Below, piece by piece: positions 44,066 through 55,328 of a stretch of DNA of 64,000 nt. The stretch spans positions 1,189,286 to 1,253,285 of the forward strand of contig NW_009799102.1 in NCBI RefSeq assembly GCF_000213175.1, written 5' to 3'. Positions within the stretch are counted from its first letter, which is position 1. Every line of letters begins with the position of its first letter. The DNA comes from Neurospora tetrasperma FGSC 2508. Lineage: Eukaryota > Ascomycota > Sordariomycetes > Sordariales > Sordariaceae. The translations under genes were made by a program, and so were the position numbers. The notes under the pieces are model-generated. The model had not been told where the DNA came from. It searched no databases and saw nothing but the letters and a program-made list of their open reading frames with translations.

Positions 44066-46793
44066 ATGGGCAACGACAACAGCAATCGTGGCTCTCGAGC
44101 CTTCGTTCCCGGGCTCACAGGCACAATGACATTTCACACGCCTTTTCCCCTGCTCCAAGAAGCCCAACGTCAATATCACGTCTGTGGCTCACCTTATGAG
44201 TCCCCTCACAGCTCCTCCGACTCTGGCTACGGCTCGGCTCCCCCAACTCCAATCACACCCCACAAGAAGAGGACTCTCATCGAGGCCGACTACCTTTGGA
44301 GACTGGGCGATAGGAATCTCTCGGATCAAGAAAACTTCTCCGAGTCTGACGATAAGAACACATCAGATCAGGAATACAAGCTAGAAGCCTACAATGACAG
44401 GGAAAGACGTCCTGGTGCACCCGGCACAGAAGCAGTAGACATCGAGTGTCCTGACGACGAAAGCCCTCGGAAGCGCCATAAGCCCGCGACATTACCCAGG
44501 AGCTCAGCTCGCTCTCATTCACCTCTTCTGTCCTTCTTTACTTCCGACTCCGGCTCCAAGATCCCGCGGGGCTTTAAGACCAGCCTAAGCCGCGGTGGAA
44601 ACAGTTCGACCCGCATTCCTGACCGCTTCATCCCCTCAAGAACACTCTCATCAAACACTGTCGAAAGGTTTCGCACCAGCAAGTCGCCACACGAGTTGAC
44701 CACACCTGAGAAACTTCTTCGTCACAATTCAGCCACTGAGGATGCATTTTCTAGTCATCGAAGAGTTGTGGCGACCAACACCTTCGATATTGGACCGCGA
44801 TCCCGCTCAAATAGAGCAGCAAGTCGGAACAGAGGTAGGACTATCCGTGACCATATGTCTTGCAGAAATGCTAACTCGATTGCTCAGTAGGCAGCGTTCT
44901 CGGCCCTGTCAATACCAACGCAAGTTACCGCCAAGATAGGCAATTCAGCCTTGGCTCAATATGGGCCGTTGGTGGTCTCGCCCCGCCCGCAGAGACAGCA
45001 GTTAACAACGGCCGTGGCCATTTGATGAGGAGTGGTACAAACGCCAGGCTCTTTCGGACCTCATTCCCGACCATCAAACCAAAAGCCGAGGAAGAACTTG
45101 AGAAACACGAAGCCCGACTGGCAACTGCCTTGGGTCTTGATCGCGCGGCCCGAGTTCTGGACGTCAACATCATTCCCCACCAAAACGAAAGCAAAGAGAA
45201 AAGGTCTAACAAACCACACACACAATGGAACGGAACAGAATGGGTCAAAGAAGGATCGTCTCCAAGTGAGTATTACAAATTAATGCAAAGACAGGACACA
45301 TCAGCTAACTCGAGTTTAGAGCAGCAGAAAAAGAAACAAGAGAACAGATCATTGCCGACCGCTCCTTTCAAGTATGTGGTCCCGTCTGTTCATGTCTTTA
45401 GATCATGCTAACATGCTGTAGGGTTCTCGATGCCCCCAACTTACGAGACGATTTTTACTGCTCAATCCTATCCTATTCCGCCACTTGTCGGACTCTAGCT
45501 GTCGGCCTGGGTGATCTTCTTTACGGCTGGTCGGAGTCCCGCGGAGTTCGTCTGCTCAATGCTGGAACCCAGGACGACTGCCATTTAACCAGTGTTGCTT
45601 TTTCTTCGGCAGATGGCCACAAAGCTATTTTGGCCTACGGTCGGTCTAACAAAACTTTAGGACTGATGTCTTTGCTCGACGACGCAGATCCCGCAACCTC
45701 GCGTGCTGCCCCAATTCCGCGTTTTGAGGTTCTTCATCCTTCACCTATTGCTTGCTTGAGTTGGAAACCATCATGCACCATGCGGCCCTCAGGCTGTCCC
45801 TCAACACCCGGCGTGCTCGTTGCCACTGAGGATTTGCTTGTGGGAGATGAGGCAGGTCGCGTTTGGTACTATTCTGTTGAGTGGCCGGACAGGTGGGAAG
45901 TTGAGCGTCATAACTGGCAAGGACAGCTGACGCTGCTGGCCCGCATCGACGTACACTCTCAACAGATTTGCGGCTTATCCTGGTCACCCAACGGCGATCG
46001 CTTTGCTACAGGAGGAAATGACAACCTGTGTTGTCTGTTCGAAACGCAAAAGGTTCTAGACATGAACTACGCACGCCGTAACATGGGACGCGTACGGCAC
46101 ACTGAAGTATCGCAGCACTCTCATACGCAAGGAGATTCAGAGAGTTCGTCAGCAACAGAGATCGCCACAGAGATCCGTACAACTCCCAGGCCCGCCAGCG
46201 TGATTCCAGTCCTCAAGCCAGGAGACGAACGGTACAGGTGGCTGCATAGAGCTGCAGTCAAAGCAATTGCATTTTGTCCGTGGCAGGAGGGATTGGTGGC
46301 AACTGGAGGCGGATCAAACGATAAGTGCATTCATTTCTTTCATACGACTTCTGGCGCCGCCCTTGCAACTATATCTGTGGCTGCGCAAGTCACAAGTCTG
46401 ATCTGGTCCACGACCCGACGGGAGATTGCCGCCACCTTTGGTTACGCTCAACCGGAACACTCGGTGCGGATTGCTGTATTCTCTTGGCCCGACTGCCGCC
46501 AAGTTGCTGCTATTCCCTGGGCTGGGGAGCACCGAGCTCTCTATGCAATTCCTTATCCCAGCGGACCTAATGATGCTCGCAAATCGGGGAACAGCGGAGG
46601 TAGGGCGCGAGGCTCCAACCGCACCGCGATGGAAGGCTGCATTATGGTTGCATCGAGCGATAAGAGCGTCAAGTTTCACGAGGTATGGACGGCGGACAAG
46701 AAAGCCACAACCGGAGGGGTGGGCATGCTTGGTGGCAGTGATATCTTGGAGAGCTTGGAAGGCATCGATAGAGAAGGTGACGTGATCCGGTGA
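44066..46793 (+). CDS. ama1: Ama1/Fizzy-type APC/C activator (meiosis-type), WD40
   Basis: Model: join(44066..44834, 44891..45265, 45320..45371, 45422..46793), 855 residues. Cdc20/Cdh1-family proteins bring substrates to the anaphase-promoting complex; the Ama1 branch acts in meiosis and sporulation. The C-box DRFIPSR is at residues 186-192 and the C-terminal IR tail (GDVIR) is the last element, both being the known APC/C-binding motifs. The block RSLPTAPFKVLDAPNLRDDFYCSIL starts the WD40 propeller and is recreated exactly by splicing of the 52-nt exon 3. WD repeats include LSWSPNGDRFATGGNDN and VKAIAFCPWQEGLVATGGG. The N-terminal 380 residues are S/T/R-rich and disordered. Donors are GTAGGA, GTGAGT and GTATGT. 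The start is uncertain: 44066 is the first in-frame ATG; 44126 is an alternative. Assignment to Ama1 rather than Cdh1 rests on the DAPNLRDDFY wording and divergent N-terminus. Confidence 0.88.
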
Positions 46794-47212
46794 TAAGCAA
46801 ACGAAACTGCCGGACGTCACGAAAATGGATGAGGTGCAAGGAGGTTGAAGTGATAAGCTACGAACACAAAGGTTAGGAATGGGGAAAAGGATTTGAAGGG
46901 GATCATGAGAATGAAGCCAGCATGAGGACGCTTTGAGAACCGCCCTGATATTACGATACCCTCCAAAAAGCTAACGGTATAGTGGGTTCGTGCTGGTGGT
47001 GGAAATGTGGGTAGGTAGGTAGAAGCACGTAGTATGCAAGCTCTGAGTGGGAAAAGGATGGGTCAGATTGAGCAGTATTGAAAACAGTACATACACAGCA
47101 AGCAGTAAATTGACGTTTATTTCCAAGCCCGCGGGCCCGACGCTGGTGTTTTTCAGGGTGCATTGCTAACTCACATTCAGAACTCCCAACTCTGATGTGT
47201 CGCTTGCGAGCT
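46794..47212. other. Convergent 3' region
   Basis: 419 bases between the APC/C activator stop and the P450 stop; no gene seen. Confidence 0.55.
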
Positions 47213-48631
47213 TCACTGAACACGAACCATATCCCAGGACCAATTTTCCATTTCATCCCGCCCGGTCGGCAAACTGATTCCAACGTGGTTGTCTAGTTGT
47301 GCGTCTTTAAAGTTCAGTTTTCCTGCCTCCGGAGAAAGAGCCCTCCCCATGGAGACCACGAGCATGGTGACCATCCTGTTTCCGAAGCCCCCAAAAGCCG
47401 GGCATTTGTGGGAGCCCAGAGAGAAAGGGAAGTAGGCTTTTTCCTGGAGAGGTGTGAGATTGTCAAACCGCTCTGGTCGGAACTCAAGAGCGTCACGACC
47501 CCAAACATTGAAGTCCCGATGGCATGCCTGAACGTCTGCTGATTTTAGAGGTCCAGGGCCAGTGGCGGCACGATAGATGCTGTTGTTGGACGGATATAGA
47601 CGAAGACCCTCCTGGAACGTAGGCAAGTGTTAGTGACGAACTCCTAATCAAGTTTTGAGCTGGGGACGTACCATTGCTAATTTGAGTGCCTCTTTCTCCG
47701 TAGCAGCGTTTCCCAAACAAGATGGAATGTCTTTAACTCTCTTCTTCAAACTCCGCTTATCAAACTGCCTATAATACGCAGTGACGTAGGTAAGGAGGAC
47801 AACCCGCCACAGTGTCTCGTATTGTGGCATTATCAACCCAAGTGCTTCACTTGGGTCGATATAGGTATCTTTTCCTGTACCGTTCTCTTCGGCGACTGAC
47901 GTCTTCAGGTTGCCAAAGAGCATACCCAAATCATGGTTTAGAGAGTCAGACGTCTTTACCGCCCCGCCATCTTCCTTGCTCTTCAACCACTGCGCATTGA
48001 TTTCATCAGTTATTCGCTTCACCAAGTTCTTATCAACCTTCTTGTCGTCCGCCCCAAACTGCGAAACCAAGACGACAACAAAGCAGAGACATCGGACACA
48101 CTCGGCCAAGCCAATACCAGTCCTTCCATACCGCGCCTTCTCACGCTGGAGGAAATCCATGCAAACTCCATAAAGCTTCTGCCAATCAGCTCTGCTCTTG
48201 TTGATCGATGCACTCGCCAATTTGCGGAACTTCTTGTGGACAGAGACCGACGAACTGGTGAGCGACGTGTTGATCCCAAACGCCGCAACCAGACGGGAAT
48301 TGGCTAGGGCGCGGAGACGAAGGCGGTCTTCCAACTCGACTTTAGGCCCGGCATATGAGAAGTCAATAATGGAACGGGCGTCATCGATGCGCTGGTTGGC
48401 TCGTGCTTGGGCTTCAGATATTTCGGAGGCGGAGTTTGAGTCGTGAATTGCCGGATCGGGAACAGTCAAGGGGTCGTAAGGGTCGAGAGGACCAATAAGG
48501 CGGGCGAGCTGGATGGTGTTGAAGATGGTTTGGGAGAAGATTTGTTTCAACAAGAGAGTTTGGTGGGAGAGGACATGGTGGAGCACGTAGGCTATGAGGA
48601 GGGAGAAAAGGGCAAGAAGGGCTATCAGCAT
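47213..48631 (-). CDS. Cytochrome P450, short and divergent
   Basis: Model: complement(join(47213..47611, 47672..48631)), 452 residues. A membrane-anchored heme monooxygenase; substrate unknown. The N-terminus MLIALLALFSLLIAYVLHHV is an ER anchor. The helix K motif ExxR is EGLR, created across the intron (LAM|EGLRLYP), and the heme loop FSLGSHKCPAFG has the Cys ligand and the FxxGxxxCxxxG spacing. Helix I reads LGLIMPQYETLWRVVLL: the usual A/G-G pair is replaced but E-T is kept. The PERF motif is FRPERFD. The intron has donor GTACGT at 47671 and acceptor TTCCAG and is 60 nt. At 452 residues it is shorter than the usual 500-530. The start at 48631 is chosen because it gives the membrane anchor at once; the frame is open upstream for 50 codons with another ATG at 48766. 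A broken P450 lies 1.6 kb further on in the same orientation. Confidence 0.87.
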
Positions 48632-50271
48632 TTTGGCTGTGTTTGTCGCTGAATGGGGGATCGAGAGGCTGTATGAATAGTATCTACTAGGAGAGGCCAA
48701 AGTGCTTGACTGGTAAAAATAAACTGGACATCCGAGAAGGGGATCGAGGTTGATATACCCATCCATCGCCTCATCTTTCACAACATTTCACCCTCTCTTT
48801 CCCTTCGGCCGTCTTCCATTCCGCGCCATGAAGAAACACAGTACGCGGTTCTCGACATACTCTCCGTTGCATGAGAAGGGTTACTTGCCGCTTGAGGCCC
48901 GGCCGTCCGTTTGATTCTGAGGCTGACCAGGAGACATCGTGGTCCTTTCATGCCCAACAACCATGTGTGGGGGAGATTTGGGAGCTTATCTCCATCCACA
49001 TGAAGGCAGTCAACAAGTGCAGAGGCATGCCTCTGGGATCCCAGAAGCTGATTGCTCCGAGGATGATTATGGGCGAACAAACGGCCAGTGAGAGAGTGGT
49101 CGCCTATAAATCCTGTTCAATCATGAGGCACGCAAGTCTTGGCACGGGAGAGGCCTACTGCCAGCACACCAAACACTCTTGCATGTGCACTACTGGAAAG
49201 AAGAGTTCTACCTCCATTACTACTTGATTCGGGAAAAGAGAAGGCTGGCGTGTGTAACGGAAGTGTTTGCGGCTCAAACGAAGTTTCAATTCGACACTAA
49301 GAGTGTGTACATGGTAGTGCCGGCGTTCACGGCTTGAGATGTTGGGGTTAGTGTTTGTTTTGGCAGAGGAGGGCAAGTTGAAGCAGACAACTCCTGGACT
49401 CAAGAACAGCAAAATGACTGGGGAAAGCCAAGAACCTCTTTGGGGCTGGTTTTATTTACAGCATGTAAACCAGCCAGGGAAATTTTTGGGAAAAAAGAAG
49501 AAAACGTCGAGTGACATGATAAACCCAAGTGAGTTTGGGTGACGTTGGATTACTTTCATGACAAACAAAACAAAGCGCAATCTACTCCAGGACACTATCT
49601 CGGTTCGGTTTCTCTTCTTCGAGGCTCGGTCAGACACTGTTCACCCGCCTTACACTCACTATAAACTTGCAAGTGAGCAATCATAACAAGCTGAGGATGT
49701 GCGAGAAAAATAAAATAAATAAAAATAAGAGAAAAAAATGTGGACTTACAGCTACCGGGTTCGAACGCGTAGCGTACATGAGAGCCGGGGAGAACAGGAG
49801 GAATGAGGGGGGTCACACAAACGTGCCCGCTGCACCAACCTACCAGCTTGCCACGGAAGTCACCTCGGGAGAAGTGATACATATACCCTACGACAAGGGC
49901 TGGATATGCAGTTCAAGTCTAGATGCTATCGACAGAGATCTTCACATTTTTTTGATATCGTCGGCCTGATACATTCTTGGGTCCCTCGAATAGCCATATC
50001 AATCACTCCCTCCTCCGCTCAACCTCCTCCTGATGGTCAATCAATTTGAACACCACTGCTCTTTCCCAAGCGTCTTGCATTTCCACAACGCGACGGTCTA
50101 CTCTCACCACACATATCCAAACATACCTGCCAATCACATGTGTAATGGCGGTCAAGGTCAATACATTCCTTGGTTCAACTAAGTTCTTGTCATCACTAGA
50201 ATGGTTTCATCCCAACACCATCTAACCCAGCACCACCCCTTACGTGGGTTTCCCCCTCGAAATCCTCAACT
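48632..50271. other. Gene-free stretch between two P450 loci
   Basis: About 1.6 kb with no supportable gene. A GGGTTCGAAC B-box-like sequence at about 49757 on a tRNA-like stretch was considered and not accepted. Confidence 0.45.
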
Positions 50272-51140
50272 TCCTCACCTCTTAGGATGGTACCTCACGA
50301 ACAACTCCACCAGCCCCAAGTCCTCTATCGTCACTCCCTCCTCCACCACCAAAATATTAAACCGCCAAAAGATGTTGCCCATAGTTGAGAGCAGCTCCGC
50401 CGTCGCCAGCGCCTGGCCCGAGCAATTTTCACTTCCCTTGCCACAGGGTACCATGCAACCGGTCCTACAAACGAATTCTTTCTTTGTTTTCTGGGGTACC
50501 CGTACGAGATATCTATCGCTCTGGGTCAGAGTCAAATACTGCTGGGTCTCCTCCTCCCGCACGAAAATAACCGGGTGGCACGGGGCTACAGTATATTAGC
50601 CAGGTGGACACGGACAATAAGGCTCTTTGGGAGGAGGTGGCTTAGTCTGGGCCGATTTGATACTAGTTTTGGGTTTGGGTTGTGAAGGGGAGTGTCATTT
50701 GGAGAGGCCATGGGGGTAGTGGTGGAAGGGAAGCTGTCATGGTTAAATCCAGGGAAGTGGCGCAGCAGAGGCTGTTCAGGGGTAAAAGTCGATGATACCT
50801 CAATGCCTCCTTAATAGTACCCGTCAAATACGGCAAGTTCTCTTGCTCACCTCCAAAAAAAGGCATCCATTAACTCCTCCCTAAGCTTTGCGTCAATCTC
50901 CGGGCTATTGACAACTTCAAATATAGCCCTCCTGATCGTCGACCCGGTTGTACCAACCCCCGTCCCTGACACTTTCACCGCGTCCGAAAAGACAACGACG
51001 TCGGACAACTGCGTCCCAAACTGCCTTTCTTGATCATCATTATCGACCAGAGGCTCTAGATCAAGCAACTCATGACAAATCGTCCTCCTCTTCTTTTTTG
51101 GAGACACAAGATCTGCGTTCTTCCTCACTCAGGGAGAAGA
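50272..51140 (-). pseudogene. Cytochrome P450 pseudogene
   Basis: Pieces of one P450 lie in order on the minus strand but in different frames with stops between. About 51090-50870 gives KKRRTICHELLDLE and helix I with GTGVGTTGST followed by NSPEIDAKLREEL. About 50860-50790 gives LPYLTGTIKEALRYH with an intact ExxR (EALR). About 50480-50275 gives the heme region GKGSENCSGQALATAELLSTMGNIFWRF and ends in LVELFVRYHPKR with a stop. The heme loop has the Cys, but the usual F-G is C-G and the conserved R/H before Cys is E-N. The segment between 50790 and 50560 is degraded. Fragments upstream to about 51570 may be the N-terminal half. No intron set joins all pieces without stops, so I call it a pseudogene. 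Confidence 0.75.
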
Positions 51141-51843
51141 GAGTTTAGAGGGAAAGTGACTGATATCTTTCAGAAAGCCAGCATGAGCTTATAGGTATCA
51201 GCACAATTAACAAACTTACATTCCTTTGACTTTCCACTTTGGTCCATATCCCCCGGGATTCGAGAAAGGCTTGGCCTAAGGGCCTCCATTGCGCACTACT
51301 AATCCACAAGCCCGCCATACATTAAGTAAGGCTGCTGGAGGTAATCTGGCAAAAACCGGAGAATAACGTTATCACAGGTAGGGGGGTTGGGGTTTCATGG
51401 TTTGGATCTCCTGAGGTCTCTTCTGGTGATGGCGTCGACGGTGACTTCATTCTGCGCACTGCAGTTCGCATGCAAAAGGAAGAATGGAGTACATGCTCCC
51501 ACATGGACGGCATCACTCAGAACGTTATCAACCATCACGTCACTCCTGCAACCCGCAGCAGCCAATACTTGACTGGGAAATTCAGGTTTTCAGAGTTTCA
51601 CATCTGAGCGAGGGACGAGGAAGATAGCGGGCGATTAAGCGCAAGCAAGATAAAACATTATTACCTTTGTGGCGGGATGACAGACAGTATTACAACCAAA
51701 GCGAGTAATCCATTATGTCTAAAAGCAGAGAGAAACTGCATTCCCTCAAAGGTGCCTGGAGTTGTTCGATAGGGGGATAACTCTTGTCAGATTTCCACAA
51801 TTGCTCTCTTGAGGCTTACTTTGATTTAAATCATTCAGTAACA

Positions 51844-51929
51844 GGGATTGTAGTATAGTGGTCAGTACTTCTCGTTGTGGTTCTTCACAGCGATCCGAGA
51901 GGACCCAGGTTCGATTCCTGGCAATCCCA
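51844..51929 (+). tRNA. tRNA-His (anticodon GTG), with 14-nt intron
   Basis: 86 bases fold as a cloverleaf. The acceptor stem GGGATTG pairs with CAATCCC, with discriminator A at 51929. The anticodon stem TCTCG pairs with CGAGA and the loop TT-GTG-G..C holds anticodon GTG at 51877-51879. A 14-nt intron (51881-51894) follows position 37. The T-loop GGTTCGATTCC is the B box. A T6 Pol III terminator follows two bases downstream. Confidence 0.96.
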
Positions 51930-51930
51930 C

Positions 51931-51936
51931 TTTTTT
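51931..51936 (+). terminator. Pol III terminator of tRNA-His
   Basis: Six T on the + strand directly after the tRNA-His gene at 51844-51929. Confidence 0.8.
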
Positions 51937-52387
51937 GGTGCCACCTGGACCATCATGACTTTTCTACTGGTGTTTTGAAATCGAGGTCTCTTGGTGTTCT
52001 TTTTTTCAGCGCGTTCTTATGGTATGCAAGATGTGCCTCGTGGCTCGATATAACTAGTCAGACGTTGATACGTAACGGCAGAAGACTTGTTTATGTCGAT
52101 GCAGTGGTTGAGCATGGGAACTGAACTTCAAGCTTGTTTTCGCAACTTCGCACATACGAACAATATCTTTTGCTCAACACTGACTTTCAACCATTTCGGC
52201 CACCCAGTTCCCGTTACTGTCAGCTTAAAAATGTTATATTACCTATTATCTACAGAGCTAGGAATGCAAAGAGCGGATTTGTACGCTGGGTCTCAAGAAG
52301 GTGTCGAAATCATCATTGACCTTAACACCCAGTGTCAGCCAAATTTGACAAGAAAATACATTGACAAAAAAGGTTTGAAAAACGAAG

Positions 52388-52394
52388 AAAAAAA
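52388..52394 (-). terminator. Candidate Pol III terminator of tRNA-Leu
   Basis: Seven A on the + strand read as T7 on the minus strand, about 40 bases beyond the 3' end of the tRNA-Leu gene; no longer T run is closer. Confidence 0.5.
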
Positions 52395-52434
52395 TGAAAC
52401 ACCACCACCGATGCTCGGTGACGATGGGAAATTC

Positions 52435-52540
52435 TGACAAGAGTGGGATTCGAACCCACGCCCTTTCGGACCACGGAACTCGGAGAGGAGATTAAGGGTT
52501 AACCTTAACGTGGCGCCTTAGACCGCTCGGCCATCTTGCC
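52435..52540 (-). tRNA. tRNA-Leu (anticodon AAG), with 26-nt intron
   Basis: 106 bases on the minus strand. The acceptor stem GGCAAGA pairs with TCTTGTC (one G-U), discriminator A. The D arm is GCCGAGCGGTCTAAGGC. The anticodon stem CCACG pairs with CGTGG; the loop TT-AAG-G..C contains anticodon AAG and a 26-nt intron after position 37. The long variable arm and the T-loop GGTTCGAATCC fit a class II leucine tRNA. Confidence 0.93.
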
Positions 52541-52979
52541 TTGATGAAGGAATTAGAGGAGTTATTGACATTAAGGACCAACATCACAGCATAGCACATG
52601 GAAAGATGATGCGCCGCCTAGGGTTGCAGCTCGGGTTTAATCCGTCTAGGACGTGTGGCTCAGTTGATGAATGATTGCTGAGTGCAAGATGTTTATGGTT
52701 GATTGCAGTTTCTGGTCCGGCGGGAGGATGTAGGCTTTTGTAGACTGGCAATATACTCGATTCCTTAATTGTTCGAAGGTGGTGACATGAAGATATACCT
52801 ATCGGTTTCCGACTGCAATGAACACTACTCTAAGACAGTGTTAGTAATAACCCGCCACTTCACAAAGAGAAAACCAAAACGAAAAAAAGACACAGAAAAG
52901 CTAAACCGGACATCTTTGAATGAAAGCCATGCCAAAACACCAAAAAAAATCCCTCAGGCATGGCGGACTGGAGGGCGCC

Positions 52980-52984
52980 AAAAA
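52980..52984 (-). terminator. Pol III terminator of the second tRNA-His
   Basis: Five A on the + strand (T5 on the minus strand) lie a few bases beyond the 3' end of the tRNA-His at 52987-53072. Confidence 0.65.
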
Positions 52985-52986
52985 CA

Positions 52987-53072
52987 TGGGATTGCCAGGA
53001 ATCGAACCTGGGTCCTCTCGGATCGCTGTGAGGAACCACAACGAGAAGTACTGACCACTATACTACAATCCC
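52987..53072 (-). tRNA. tRNA-His (anticodon GTG), second copy, inverted
   Basis: 86 bases on the minus strand, identical to the + copy at 51844-51929 except for one base in the 14-nt intron (53022-53035), where the fourth base is C instead of T. The mature tRNAs are therefore identical. The two copies form an inverted repeat with about 1.06 kb between them, enclosing the tRNA-Leu gene. Confidence 0.96.
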
Positions 53073-53754
53073 CTTTGTTGAATCCGTTGGCCTGAAGCAG
53101 TGACTATGAGCGAACGAGTGGAAGATGGCGAGTATGACATGGGTACTACCGGACAATCCCTGTAGGTAGGGCTACTGTTTCCAAAACCGGTATCGTAGTA
53201 TAGAGTCCAGGTCGTTCCATGAGTAAACTAAGTTGCAAGTTCGAGGAGGATTGAGTCGTTGTTGGGAGGCGGCCGACATGACAAGGTGTCGTCTCTTTGC
53301 CATAGTTCTAGACCGTCTATGCCTCCTTTAGAGTCGGGCGTCGGCGATAAATTAGGCAGTCCGGTGTAAGTGAGCAGCCCTGTTGTGACAAAGTCATTCC
53401 GATTCAAACACAAACACGTGTCGACCCCGTGGTGTGTGTATGTTAATTCGAATTCGAGAAAGATTGAATGACCATCCTGTACCACAAAGCGCTTGCTGTA
53501 TAAGCGACCGTTGTACATGATGCGATGCCTCACGCCAATGTGAAATTCAAATACCCATGATTGTACCCAGTCCAACAAACACAAGTTCAAGGAAAAGGAT
53601 GAGAATGTGAATGAGAGGTCCTCCAAAGCCTGCCGTAGATGTTCTTCTCATGTTGGCCTGTTGAGGAAACACTTGCCTGACAAACTTGTAATAATGTCTG
53701 TCCACCGAAGCAAATGTGTCTTGGGGCATTTCCATTTAGACTCGCCCCATACAC
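53073..53754. other. 3' region of the SNARE gene
   Basis: About 680 bases with no supportable gene; a 133-codon minus-strand frame here looks like untranslated sequence. Confidence 0.5.
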
Positions 53755-54696
53755 TCACTTGAGTATAATAATCAGAAGCACCAAAATGATGATCAGTGCC
53801 AGGATGATGCCCATCTGCTTTCCCTCTCCGCTGTTGTTTGCTGCCCTCGCAAAACGTCCCACCCGATCTCTTGCTCGATCCAAGGCATTTTGATGTCTAT
53901 CCACCGCCCGTTCGCTCTCATCCAGCATCGTGACCTGGTTGTCCAACTCATCGCCAATTTGCATACTCAGCTCGCGTTGCCGTGAGATGCTAGCTCCTAG
54001 AGCGTCAAGTTGGGCGTCCTGCTCTTCCAGAATCCGCTGATGATAGGCGTGTATCTGAGTGTTGTCCATATCTTGCCCATCGATGGTGTCGCGATAGCCA
54101 GCTGAGTCGTCATCCAAGACGGGGTCATCGCGGTATGGAAATAGCTGGGAGCGAGCAGACTTGTTGGCGGTAGAGGCTTGGGCTTCGAGGTCACTGTTGG
54201 GTGACGAGAAACGGACAGTCTTGGAGGCACGACGTTGTATGGGCGGGGGAGTCGTCGTGGACGCGGCTATGGGTTTCGAGGATTGGGCATGGGCAAAGTC
54301 TTGGGCGAGAGAAGGGTCGTTGGGTTGGGTGAGTGTTGAGGTGGTAGCAGGCGAAGCGTAGCCGTGGAATTGGGATGTGAGGTCGTCAAACTGTTTTTGG
54401 AGCGACGAGAGCGTATCGTTCAGCGTGGAGGCCTTTCTGAATGGGTGTGTTCATTTTAGCGACTACCATTGTCAAGAAGTAGAAGAGGACCGAGCATACG
54501 CTTCGTCGCCGGCTTCATGGAGACGCTGATGCTCGGCTCGGAGAGATTCAAGACCCTCACGAAACTGGTCAAGTGATCGCGAAATGTGGCCATCTTGGGT
54601 GTCGCTCGACAGCTTCAACGTCTTTGCTCTTTGCCGTTCAAGAAGCGACAGCTTGATGTGGTCAGCGAGAAGGAGGAGGGCATTGGGATTCGACAT
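53755..54696 (-). CDS. syn8: Syntaxin-8-like Qc-SNARE
   Basis: Model: complement(join(53755..54436, 54500..54696)), 292 residues. Qc-SNAREs of the Syn8/Tlg1 type drive fusion at the late Golgi/endosome. The N-terminus (ALLLLADHIKLSLLERQRAKTL) and following helix are typical of fungal syntaxin 8. The SNARE helix lies at about 205-260 (ILEEQDAQLDALGASISRQRELSMQIGDELDNQVTMLDE), followed by a basic ARDRVGRFARA stretch and a C-terminal anchor (MGIILALIIILVLLIIIL) ending one residue before the stop, as expected for a tail-anchored SNARE. The middle is S/T/P-rich. The intron has donor GTATGC at 54499 and acceptor TTCAG and restores EAKASTLNDTLSSLQKQ. The stop TGA sits inside a GTGAGT donor-like sequence. 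Confidence 0.92.
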
Positions 54697-55328
54697 GATG
54701 ATTGTTGGCGGTGACTTGTTTGCGGGCTTCGAGACTCCGAGGTTACGCTAAGTAGAGGTAGAGGTATCTATCTTATCGTGAATTAGACGACCGAGGTGTT
54801 GTGGTAGGTCCCCGAAACAGCAAGCCGCCAATGCAATGAACAACAGGCACAGGGTATATGGAGGTCAAATGCAGAACAAAGGAACAGCTGAACGAAAGGA
54901 CATGACCGTGATGTTGATGGATGGATGTCTTGTCAAGGAGTGAGGTGAGGTCAGTTGGTGGTTGAGGTAAAAGTTGGCGGTTCAGTTGTTGCAGGAACAT
55001 CAGCGGGGGTTTCATAAGGCAGTTACAGGTTGCAGCAACAGCATGAGGAGCGCCCCATTACGCATCTGCCCGGGGGGGGTCAGGCCTATCGTAGTCTAGG
55101 CTCTCCTGCCAAGAAGAATGCCCATTGAGGATGGCCCGTGCACTGGGGAAGCAACACAGCAGCGAGTCAAAACATCCTCGCGTTTTTGTACTGTGTGTAC
55201 TCCGTACAAAATAAAGCCTCCGGGCGTGACGCCAGCACCACCTTTCTTGTAGGCCGCTCACTTCCAATTGGTCCTCCTTCACTTCATCATCGAATCCATC
55301 CTCCAATACCCTTCTCGACATCACGTCC
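54697..55328. other. Divergent promoter region, SNARE and AT-hook genes
   Basis: About 630 bases with no gene, holding both promoters. A G8 run is at about 55071-55078. Confidence 0.5.

Noticed and set aside
49740-49870. tRNA-like gene on the minus strand (A-box-like TGGCAAGCTGG, B-box-like GTTCGAACC, T7 downstream)
   Set aside because: The T stem pairs poorly, the acceptor stem needs extra bases and no anticodon arm can be formed. At most a relic.
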